Source: Gammaproteobacteria bacterium
Lineage (GTDB): Bacteria; Pseudomonadota; Gammaproteobacteria; Steroidobacterales; PWYM01
Length of the DNA: 64,000 bases
Direction: 5' to 3'
Assembly: GCA_003567475.1 (NCBI GenBank)
Contig: PWZL01000007.1
Location: 1-64,000 of the forward strand
Below the pieces are notes generated by a model. The model made no database searches, had not been told where the DNA came from, and saw nothing but the letters and a program-made list of their open reading frames with translations. A program made the translations under genes and the position numbers. Positions 57,597 to 64,000 of this stretch are shown piece after piece (the first letter of the stretch is position 1; each line of letters begins with the position of its first letter).

Positions 57597-58215
57597 AAGG
57601 CTCATGCCTCGGACTGCGCTGCCGGTGTTGCTGCTGACCCTCGGGTTGGCCGGCTGTGCTGCGCCGGGCCAGCGCCCTGTCGTCGAAGCACCTGAGATCA
57701 GCGAGGCGGCGCGCCACGAATTCGCTGCGGCGTTGGCCGACATGCAGGCCGGGCAGCTGGCATCGGCAGAACGGCGACTCCGGGGACTGCAGGAGCGCCA
57801 ACCGGCGCTGCCGGGTCCGCAGGTGAATCTTGCCATCGTGCTGCGGGAGCGCGGTCGAGTCGAAGATGCCCGTGCGCTGCTGGAAGCCGTGATACGGAAC
57901 CATCCCGAGTTCGCGCCGGCGCAGCACCAGCTGGGCCTGATGCTCCGCGAGGACGGACACTTCGAGGCTGCCGACGCCGCCTATGCCAGCGCCCTCGAGG
58001 CGGATCCCGACTACGCGCTGGCGCATTTCAATCGCGCAGTGCTGAACGACCTCTATCTCGCTCGCCCCGCCGTCGCGTTGCTGCACTTCGAGCGTTACCA
58101 GGATCTTGCGGGTGCCGACCCCGAGGGCGACGTCGCGCGCTGGATCGTCGAGCTGCGTCGCCGCGTCGACGCTGAGGCGGCGCTGCGGGTCGCAGACCGT
58201 GGAGCTGGCGCATGA
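57577..58215 (+). CDS. TPR lipoprotein, cluster B
   Basis: ATG 57577 follows AGGGAGAG and overlaps the previous gene by 20 bases; ATG 57604 is a second possible start. The signal ends in LGLAGC, a lipobox. The 212-aa precursor has three or four TPR units (QVNLAIVLRERGRVEDARAL, HQLGLMLREDGHFEAADAAY). It resembles the outer-membrane TPR lipoproteins of Agl/Glt and Exb systems and probably anchors the complex to the outer membrane. ATGA overlap with the next gene. Confidence 0.88.
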   Translation: MSHACTERLMPRTALPVLLLTLGLAGCAAPGQRPVVEAPEISEAARHEFAAALADMQAGQLASAERRLRGLQERQPALPGPQVNLAIVLRERGRVEDARALLEAVIRNHPEFAPAQHQLGLMLREDGHFEAADAAYASALEADPDYALAHFNRAVLNDLYLARPAVALLHFERYQDLAGADPEGDVARWIVELRRRVDAEAALRVADRGAGA

Positions 58216-58688
58216 CCCCTCTGACGCCACTGGCCATGATTCGCGCGGGAGTGCTGGCTGTGATGGTCATGGGTGGGGCAGTCGCGGCCCATGCCGACGG
58301 GCCGGAGGCGAGCGGGGAGACCACCGAACCGAGCGAAACGGCCCTACCGTCTGCCAGCCCGGGCTCGTCGACGCGCGACACCCAGACCACCGCTGCCCCG
58401 GCACCGGGCGCCCGGGCGGCGGCGGCGCCCGGACGTGCGCGGGAAGATGCAGCTCTGGCCCGCCAGCTGGTTGACGAGCTCGAGCTCGATGCCATCGCCA
58501 TCACCGGGAACGACGAATTGCCGAGCATCATGCATATCGTGCCCTGGAAACCGGCCCAACCGGGTGAAGTTCCTGGTCGACCTGCCGATTCCCTGATCAA
58601 CGACATCATCGCGCCGCTGGACCGGCGTGAGTACCGCCGCCAGTTGCGCTACCGCGAGGCGCTGGCCGAGACCGCATCAGATCGCTAG
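58212..58688 (+). CDS. Exported protein of cluster B, unknown function
   Basis: A 158-aa protein: Sec signal (cleavage after AHA), a Ser/Thr/Pro/Ala-rich disordered part (~30-75), then a conserved-looking C-terminal half (LVDELELDAIAITGNDELPS, MHIVPWKPAQPGEV). It has no known motif. It is placed between the TPR lipoprotein and ExbB, with a 24-bp spacer to the latter. A similar small exported protein precedes the channel gene of cluster A at 7795, which may indicate an analogous role. Confidence 0.72.
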   Translation: MTPLTPLAMIRAGVLAVMVMGGAVAAHADGPEASGETTEPSETALPSASPGSSTRDTQTTAAPAPGARAAAAPGRAREDAALARQLVDELELDAIAITGNDELPSIMHIVPWKPAQPGEVPGRPADSLINDIIAPLDRREYRRQLRYREALAETASDR

Positions 58689-58712
58689 CTGATTCCCTGG
58701 AGGAGACCCGAG

Positions 58713-59399
58713 ATGGACATGTACGCAAGCGTAGTGCGCTTCTTCCAGGATGGCGGGGTGTTCATGTACCCCATCGTCCTGGTGCTGGCGCTGGGAGTGG
58801 CCATCGCCATCGAGCGTTGGTTGTATCTGCAGTCGACCGAAAGCCGGAACCGGGCCTTGTGGAAGCGCATCGCGCCCCAGCTGCAGGCAGGTAATTTCCA
58901 GGCTGCGGCCCAGGAGGCCGGAAAGTCGAAAGCGGCGGTAGGTAACGTGCTGAGCTATGGCTTCGCCCGCATCCGTTCGGCCGGTCGGCGCGATGACATC
59001 GAGAAGGCGATGGAAGAGAGTCTGATGGAGGTGATGCCGCGGCTGGAAAAGCGCACGCACTATCTCGCGACCTTCGCCAACGTCGCCACACTGCTCGGTC
59101 TGCTGGGTACCATCATCGGCCTGATCCGGGCATTTACGGCAGTGGCCGGTGCCAACCCCGCCGACAAGGCCGACCTGCTTTCGGCGAGCATCTCGGTGGC
59201 GATGAACACCACGGCCTTCGGTCTGATGGCGGCGATTCCGATGCTGCTGATGCACACGCTGCTGCAGACCAAGACCTCGGAGATCATCGACGGTCTCGAG
59301 ATGGCGTCGGTGAAGTTTCTCAACGCCATTACCGAGCGACGCGATCCTGCCCCGCAGCCGGGTAAGGCTCAGGTCAAGGCGCAGGCGGCCGCAGCATGA
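58713..59399 (+). CDS. MotA/TolQ/ExbB proton channel protein, cluster B
   Basis: A 228-aa three-helix protein: helix 1 (~15-33), then the cytoplasmic domain, helices 2 and 3 with the signature LATFANVATLLGLLGTIIGLI and AMNTTAFGLMAAIPMLLM. This is the classical ExbB/TolQ/AglR arrangement and size. It forms a proton-conducting pentamer with the two ExbD-like proteins next to it. The spacer to the preceding gene is 24 bp with GGAGGAG; the stop overlaps the next start (ATGA). Confidence 0.95.
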   Translation: MDMYASVVRFFQDGGVFMYPIVLVLALGVAIAIERWLYLQSTESRNRALWKRIAPQLQAGNFQAAAQEAGKSKAAVGNVLSYGFARIRSAGRRDDIEKAMEESLMEVMPRLEKRTHYLATFANVATLLGLLGTIIGLIRAFTAVAGANPADKADLLSASISVAMNTTAFGLMAAIPMLLMHTLLQTKTSEIIDGLEMASVKFLNAITERRDPAPQPGKAQVKAQAAAA

Positions 59400-59920
59400 A
59401 ATCCCGCCGCCTTCGGGCACGGCGATCGAAGGATCCCGCCGAGCTCAACATCACGGCCTTCATGAACCTGATGGTGGTGCTGGTACCGTTCCTGCTGATC
59501 ACCGCGGTGTTCTCCCGCCTGGCGGTGCTCGAGCTGAACCTGCCTGCCCCGGGCGAAGGCGGCGAAGACGACGACCAGCCCGCGCTCGCGCTGGAGGTCA
59601 CGGTGCGCGACGATCGGCTGGAACTGGGCGATCGCAATCGCGGCTCGCTGGTGGTCATCACCCGCGAGGACGATGACCGCGCCGCACTTATCGAGCTGTC
59701 CGAGCGCCTGCAGGATCTCAAGGCCCAACATCCGGAGACCCTGGGCGCGACGCTGCTGCTCGAGCCTGATATCCACTACGACCTGCTCGTGCAGGTCATG
59801 GATGCCGTGCGGGTGGTTGAGCACGCGGCCAACGGTGAGCTGGAGCAGCTTGAGCTGTTCCCGGACATCTCGATCGGCGATGCCCCGGTGCTGGCGGCGG
59901 CCGAGGGGACAGGACGATGA
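59396..59920 (+). CDS. ExbD/TolR-family protein 1, membrane Asp replaced by Asn
   Basis: A 174-aa protein with a basic N-terminus, one helix (~23-45) and a periplasmic ExbD domain. The helix reads NITAFMNLMVVLVPFLLI: the usual proton-accepting Asp (PFIDVML in ExbD) is Asn here. It therefore probably cannot relay protons and may be a structural partner of the second ExbD. The overlap with ExbB and with the next gene indicates co-translation. Confidence 0.9.
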   Translation: MKSRRLRARRSKDPAELNITAFMNLMVVLVPFLLITAVFSRLAVLELNLPAPGEGGEDDDQPALALEVTVRDDRLELGDRNRGSLVVITREDDDRAALIELSERLQDLKAQHPETLGATLLLEPDIHYDLLVQVMDAVRVVEHAANGELEQLELFPDISIGDAPVLAAAEGTGR

Positions 59921-60423
59921 GCGATCGCGTCACGCGCATGCAGCGCCACCACGACCGACACCGCAAGGGGGGCGGACTGAACCTCGTGTCCCTCATGGAT
60001 ATTTTCACCATCCTGGTGTTTTTCCTGCTGGTGAATTCGACCGAGGTCGAGACCTTGCCGAGCGATCGGGATCTCACGCTGCCCGACTCCGTCTCGCGGG
60101 AACTGCCACGGGAGACCGTCGTGGTCGCAGTGACTATGGATGACATCCTGGTACAGGGCCGGCGGGTCGCTTCGGTGGCCGAGATCCTGGCCGAAGAAGG
60201 CGGGACGGTGATCGAGCCACTGGCCGAAGCGCTGCGTGCGCAGCATGCCCGCGCCTTGCGCGAGAGCGACGACGGTGCCGAAGTCACGATCATGGGCGAT
60301 CGCGAACTGCCTTATCGACTGCTACGCCGGATCATGGCGACCTGCACCGAGGCCGACTACACGCGTCTGTCACTTGCCGTGAACCAGCGGGTGACCGAGC
60401 CGCAGGTGGCGCAGCTGCGCTGA
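59917..60423 (+). CDS. ExbD/TolR-family protein 2 with intact Asp
   Basis: A 168-aa protein starting in the ATGA overlap. Its helix reads LNLVSLMDIFTILVFFLLV and keeps the Asp. A periplasmic domain follows (VVVAVTMDDILVQGRRVA). In the pairing with protein 1 it would be the proton-coupled member, comparable to AglS/AglR-type arrangements that use two ExbD-like proteins. It ends 12 bp before the AgmX/TonB-like gene. Confidence 0.93.
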   Translation: MSDRVTRMQRHHDRHRKGGGLNLVSLMDIFTILVFFLLVNSTEVETLPSDRDLTLPDSVSRELPRETVVVAVTMDDILVQGRRVASVAEILAEEGGTVIEPLAEALRAQHARALRESDDGAEVTIMGDRELPYRLLRRIMATCTEADYTRLSLAVNQRVTEPQVAQLR

Positions 60424-60435
60424 CGGAGGACGATC

Positions 60436-61395
60436 ATGACCGCTGTGGCTGCAAGCAATCCCTACTACCGGAGTTTCGAACTGCCGGGAAGCACCGGTGG
60501 CGAACAGGACCATCGCTTCCGCCGGCTCACCTGGAAGGTGCTGCTGGTGCTGCTGGTGTTCTCGCTGGTGATGCCGTGGCTGCCGGTGCCCGAGCGCGCT
60601 GCTGATCGTGCCGAGGAAATCCCGCCGCGATTGGCGCGTTTCGTCCTCGAGCGCGAGCCACCACCGCCGCCGCCGGTCGTCCGAGAGGAGCCTCGCCCGG
60701 TTGAGCCGGAAGTCGCAGTGGTCGAGCCGACGCGCGAGACGCCGCCACCCGAGCCTATGCCGCAGCCGCGTCCGGAGGCGCGTGTCGAGGAAGCCCGCGA
60801 GCGCGCCGCGACCGCGGGCGTCATGCCCATGGCCGCCGAACTGGCGGCGCTGCGCGAGAGTGCCGCCCTGGCGAGCGTCCTGGAGGCGAACACCGTCTCC
60901 AGCGCGGCCCAGGCCTCGCGCGCCGAGCGGGCGCTGATCACCTCACGCGCCGGTCAGGCGTCGAGCGGTATCACGACCGCCGAGCTCAGTCGCGGCACCG
61001 GTGGTGGTGGACTGGCGGAACGTACCGCCACCACCGTGGACTCGCCGGTCGCCGGCCTCGTCGCCGAGGAGACCGACCGGCGCGGCGGCGGCAGCGACGG
61101 TGTCGGTTCGCGCAGTCGCGAAGAAATCGAGATGGTCTTCGACCAGCACAAGGGCGCGATCTATGCACTCTACAGCCGCGCCCTGCGCAGTGATCCGACG
61201 CTGCAGGGGAAGGTGGTGCTGCGGCTGACCATCGCACCGAACGGCGCGGTCACCGAGTGTGAGGTCGTCTCCAGCGAGCTTGGCGACGCCGAGCTCGAAC
61301 GCCGGCTGGTCCAGCGGGTGATGATGTTCCGTTTCGAGGACCGGGAGGTTGCGCCCGTGACGACGACCAAGCCGATCGAGTTCTTCCCGGCGTAG
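60436..61395 (+). CDS. AgmX/PglI C-terminal domain protein (TonB-like transducer)
   Basis: A 319-aa protein with one N-terminal membrane helix (~34-52), a Pro/Glu-rich linker (~60-115; EREPPPPPPVVREEPRP), a helical Ala-rich part (~115-190), and a C-terminal domain (~225-319) with LQGKVVLRLTIAPNGAV and FRFEDREVAPVTTTKPIEF. The layout is TonB-like: energy taken from ExbB/ExbD and passed across the periplasm. The C-terminal domain is that of AgmX/PglI of Myxococcus gliding. It ends cluster B. Confidence 0.9.
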   Translation: MTAVAASNPYYRSFELPGSTGGEQDHRFRRLTWKVLLVLLVFSLVMPWLPVPERAADRAEEIPPRLARFVLEREPPPPPPVVREEPRPVEPEVAVVEPTRETPPPEPMPQPRPEARVEEARERAATAGVMPMAAELAALRESAALASVLEANTVSSAAQASRAERALITSRAGQASSGITTAELSRGTGGGGLAERTATTVDSPVAGLVAEETDRRGGGSDGVGSRSREEIEMVFDQHKGAIYALYSRALRSDPTLQGKVVLRLTIAPNGAVTECEVVSSELGDAELERRLVQRVMMFRFEDREVAPVTTTKPIEFFPA

Positions 61396-61464
61396 GGCGC
61401 AGCCTGGGAGACCTGTCTGCTGAGTTGTGAATCGGTCCTCGTTCCGTGCAACGCCCGTCGGGTT

Positions 61465-61692
61465 CTACCCCGTTTTCACGGACACTTCAGAGAAGCCCCA
61501 TAATGGGCAAAAGGCGTGTTCATGTGGAAGCGAAAGAAGTACAGCCTGGCGTTCAAGCGGAACGCCGTTCAGTTGGCCCGTCAGACTCGGGTGAGCTGTG
61601 CCCAAGTGGCCCGCGAGCTGGGTATTGGTTCGAATCTGCTCACGCGCTGGGAGCGTGAAGCCGATACCGTAGGCCAGCGGGCTTTCGTTGGT
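61465..61692 (+). mobile_element. IS3-family insertion sequence remnant
   Basis: The stretch from ~61465 contains TACCCCGTTTTCACGGACAC (61467-61486), which resembles the terminal inverted repeat of IS3-family elements, then the start of orfA. Homology stops at ~61690 and the sequence runs directly into the 3' end of the helicase gene, so the orfB, the right end and target duplication are missing. It is inactive. Confidence 0.7.
61522..61692 (+). pseudogene. Truncated IS3-type transposase OrfA
   Basis: From ATG 61522 the frame reads an OrfA helix-turn-helix: KRKKYSLAFKRNAVQLAR, CAQVARELGIGSNLLTRWERE and GQRAFVGT. After ~57 codons it continues to a stop at 61788 in unrelated sequence that is the antisense of the helicase C-terminus. 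Only the DNA-binding part is left, so no transposase is made. Confidence 0.8.
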
Positions 61693-61696
61693 ACAC

Positions 61697-63460
61697 TCAG
61701 CGTCGCTTCCTGTTCGCCGCCGGCTTGCGCCCGGGCGGCTTCACCGGCTTGCCCCCCGGTGCACGCTTCGGTCTCCCCACCGGCTTGACCGCCGCCACCG
61801 CCTCGTCGGCACTCATCGTCCGCAGTCCCAGCGGACGCTGGCGCACGCGGGTGCGCCGCAGCACCTCCAGCATCTCCGCCGGCAGCTGCGCGGGCAGCTC
61901 CACCGTCGAGTACTCGTCGAACAGGTCGATGCGCCCGATGCTGCGCCCCGACAGGCCGGTCTCGTTAGCGATCGCACCGACGATGTCCTTGGGGCTGACC
62001 TGGTGATGGCGCCCCACCTCGATGCGATAGCGTTGCAGGTCTCCACCGGGCGCCACGGCAGGACCTGATGCGCGTGACGGCGCGCGCGAGGGCGCCGGGC
62101 GCATCGATCGGGCCGCATCGGCGATGTCCGGTCCCTTCGCCGGCGGCAGCTGCAGCGGGCGTTCGCGCTGGGCGAGGAAGGCCAGCGCCGCGGCGATCTC
62201 CTCCAGATCGCCGCCCTCGCGGCTGGCGAGGCTGCGCACCACCTCGCGGAAGAAGGCGAGATCCTCACCGAGGATCACCTGCTCGACCTGTTCCCGGAAC
62301 TGCGCCACCCGCCGGTCGGCTACCGCGGCGCGCGAGGGCAGGGCCATGGGCTCGATCTTCTGACGCGTGGCACGCTCGATGGTACCCAGCAGACGCATCT
62401 CCCGCGGCGTGACGAACAGGATGGCCGTGCCGCTTCGCCCGGCCCGCCCGGTGCGTCCGATCCGGTGCACGTAGGCCTCGGTGTCGTACGGGACGTCGAA
62501 GTTGATCACATGACTGATGCGCGGCACGTCCAGGCCGCGGGCGGCGACATCGGTGGCGACGATCAGGTCGAGCCGCCCCTGCTTGAGCTGGTCGATGACG
62601 CGCTCGCGCAGCGGCTGGGTGAGATCGCCGCTGAGGGCAGCCACGGCATAGCCCCGCGCCTCCAGCTTGTCGGCGATCTCCACCGTTGCGGTCTTGGTAC
62701 GCACGAAGATCAGCGCCGCGTCGAGCGACTCCTCGGTTTCGAGTACGCGGGTGAGCGCATCGAGCTTGTGCGGCGCGGCCACCTGGCAGAACTTCTGCAC
62801 GGTGGCGGCCACCGTCGCGGTGCGTGCCTGGATGCGGATTTCCTGCGGCTTGCGCATGTGGCGCCGGGCGATCCGGCGGATCGGCTCGGCCATGGTGGCG
62901 GAGAACAGCACCACTTGGCGCTCGGTCGGTGTGTGTTCCAGAATCCAGTCGACATCGTCGACGAAGCCCATGCGCAGCATCTCATCGGCCTCGTCGAGCA
63001 CCAGCGTGCGAAGCTTGTCCAGACGCAGGGTCTTCCTGTTGATGTGGTCCATCACCCGTCCGGGCGTGCCCACCACCACGTGAGCGCCCCGCTGCAACTG
63101 TCGCAGCTGCGCCACCATGCCCTGGCCCCCATACACTGGCAGCACCTGGAAGCCTGGCAGCTTGCGCGCATAGCGCTGGAAGGCTTCAGCCACCTGGATC
63201 GCCAGTTCGCGGGTGGGCGTCAGCACCAGGACCTGCGGATCGCGTTGGTCGAGTGCCAGGCGTTGCAGCGCCGGCAGTGCGAAGGCAGCGGTCTTGCCGG
63301 TGCCGGTCTGTGCCTCGCCCAACAGGTCCTGCCCGGCGAGCAGCGGAGGGATGCAGGCGGCCTGGATGGCTGAGGGGCTTTCATAGCCTACGTCGGCGAG
63401 GGCGGCCAACAGGGGCGCTGACAGTCCGAGCTCGCCGAAGCTGTCGATGGATGCGGTCAT
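61697..63460 (-). CDS. deaD: DEAD-box RNA helicase (DeaD/CsdA type)
   Basis: A 587-aa helicase: Q-motif region, AQTGTGKT, PTRELAIQV, TPGRV, DEAD, SAT, RGLDV and HRIGRTGR in order, then a C-terminal DbpA/CsdA RNA-binding domain ending in the GRIDLFDEYS motif. A basic Gly/Pro/Lys tail completes it. It remodels structured RNA in ribosome assembly and mRNA decay, often important in the cold. Its 3' end lies next to the IS remnant but is intact. Confidence 0.94.
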   Translation of the reverse strand: MTASIDSFGELGLSAPLLAALADVGYESPSAIQAACIPPLLAGQDLLGEAQTGTGKTAAFALPALQRLALDQRDPQVLVLTPTRELAIQVAEAFQRYARKLPGFQVLPVYGGQGMVAQLRQLQRGAHVVVGTPGRVMDHINRKTLRLDKLRTLVLDEADEMLRMGFVDDVDWILEHTPTERQVVLFSATMAEPIRRIARRHMRKPQEIRIQARTATVAATVQKFCQVAAPHKLDALTRVLETEESLDAALIFVRTKTATVEIADKLEARGYAVAALSGDLTQPLRERVIDQLKQGRLDLIVATDVAARGLDVPRISHVINFDVPYDTEAYVHRIGRTGRAGRSGTAILFVTPREMRLLGTIERATRQKIEPMALPSRAAVADRRVAQFREQVEQVILGEDLAFFREVVRSLASREGGDLEEIAAALAFLAQRERPLQLPPAKGPDIADAARSMRPAPSRAPSRASGPAVAPGGDLQRYRIEVGRHHQVSPKDIVGAIANETGLSGRSIGRIDLFDEYSTVELPAQLPAEMLEVLRRTRVRQRPLGLRTMSADEAVAAVKPVGRPKRAPGGKPVKPPGRKPAANRKRR

Positions 63461-63473
63461 GGTCGGAAAGTCT

Positions 63474-64000
63474 CTAGAGTTCGCTACAGGAGGCGCCGTA
63501 GGCGAAACAGGTGTAACAGCGGTGATGACCCAGCATCACGCGCACATTCATGGCCTCCGCCAGGCTGCCCCCCTGGTCGTAGGTCTCGTCATCGTCGACA
63601 AGCGTACAGGCATACACGCGCATGCGCCCGGCTTTCTTGATCACCATCTTGCTGAAGGCGCACATGAACTCGCGCCGGCTGGCCTCGTCCTGGTAGCGGG
63701 TCATGCAGCTCTCGGTGATCTCGGGGACGCCACGAGCTTCGCCGGGCGTGCCGAAGTCCGGGAAGGAAACGATGGTGAGGTCTTCCGGCAGACCGTGTGT
63801 CCTGAACAACGCCCGGAACGGCGCATCCCCGGTGGCCCGGTCCTCCCCGGCCTCCGCCTGTCTGGCCAGCGAAACACCGAAACCGGCCTCGTGGAGTTCA
63901 CGCAGACCCTGCCACGCGGCCGCCCAGCTGCCGGGCCCACGGCCGGCCTCATGACGGTGCCGCTCGGGCCAGTCGATGCTCACACGAAAGCTCACCGGGT
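63474..64000 (-). CDS. Radical-SAM protein, C-terminal fragment
   Basis: The frame runs beyond the right edge; GTG 63995 is not a credible start because the reading frame continues as PVSFRVSIDWPE. RVSIDWPERHRHEAGRGPGSW matches the post-barrel part of AslB-like radical-SAM proteins (RxSLD...RGxGSW). Later residues include PEITESCM, MCAFSKMVIKKAG, and a C-terminal Cys cluster HHRCYTCFAYGASCS that could bind an auxiliary Fe-S cluster. The substrate is unknown. The CX3CX2C SAM motif would lie outside the window. Confidence 0.78.
   Translation of the reverse strand, partial: PVSFRVSIDWPERHRHEAGRGPGSWAAAWQGLRELHEAGFGVSLARQAEAGEDRATGDAPFRALFRTHGLPEDLTIVSFPDFGTPGEARGVPEITESCMTRYQDEASRREFMCAFSKMVIKKAGRMRVYACTLVDDDETYDQGGSLAEAMNVRVMLGHHRCYTCFAYGASCSEL

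Overview
The window is a 64 kb piece of a GC-rich, densely coding bacterial chromosome. Class I PHA synthase with phasin, an aceK next to icd, large TonB-dependent receptors, ExbB/ExbD modules, rhomboid, LemA and Uup together point to a gammaproteobacterium; I cannot name a genus. No rRNA, tRNA, CRISPR array, prophage or plasmid backbone was seen. The only mobile DNA is a short IS3-type remnant near 61.5 kb. No gene-free stretch exceeds 300 bases.

Layout. 1-274: 3' end of a phytoene-desaturase-like oxidoreductase. 505-12424: a tight nine-gene plus-strand operon ('cluster A'): two lipoproteins, a membrane Ser/Thr kinase with TPRs, a membrane PEGA/SUMF1-fold protein, a small periplasmic protein, a MotA/TolQ-type channel subunit, a degenerate actin/Hsp70-fold protein fused to an FHA domain, and two membrane-anchored vWA proteins. 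12.4-20.3 kb: two DUF1838 proteins, TMEM165-type transporter, rhomboid protease, OmpA-like protein, DUF1295 membrane enzyme and a TonB-dependent receptor. 20.4-25 kb: PHA genes (phaC, MaoC hydratase, phasin) and an aldehyde dehydrogenase. 25-31 kb: divergent acetolactate synthase subunits, proBA and two small exported proteins. 31-42 kb: amidase, CPBP-family membrane protein, APH/AAA fusion, DUF1622 protein, Uup, a CNNM protein, and an icd-aceK operon. 42.3-50.4 kb: a giant NTPase/WD40 membrane protein, an EexN-like lipoprotein, SYLF protein, M48 protease and LemA. 50.6-61.4 kb: apbE, then a c-di-GMP (GEMM-I) riboswitch leading a nine- to ten-gene operon ('cluster B'): TlpA-like thioredoxin, a conserved coiled-coil protein, three TPR proteins, a periplasmic protein, ExbB, two ExbD and an AgmX/TonB-like protein. 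61.5-64 kb: IS remnant, deaD helicase, and a radical-SAM fragment.

The most interesting content is the two energised envelope systems. Cluster A combines threonine-phosphorylation signalling parts (kinase, FHA, SUMF1-fold periplasmic domain, vWA), best known from type VI secretion control, with a MotA/TolQ channel but no secretion genes. Its two vWA proteins share an N-terminal LSFLD...CGFGA membrane helix with an Asp at residue 18, so they may be the ExbD/MotB-like partners of the channel. Cluster B resembles the Agl/Glt (Myxococcus gliding) and Exb/Tol families and appears to be switched by c-di-GMP at the RNA level. In its first ExbD the usual membrane Asp is Asn, while the second keeps it.

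Metabolic genes are mostly orthodox: IlvI/IlvH and ProBA for amino acids, Icd with its kinase/phosphatase AceK at the glyoxylate branch point, and PHA storage with a phasin promoter that carries a PhaR-type box. All calls come from reading the sequence and translations; no database search was run.
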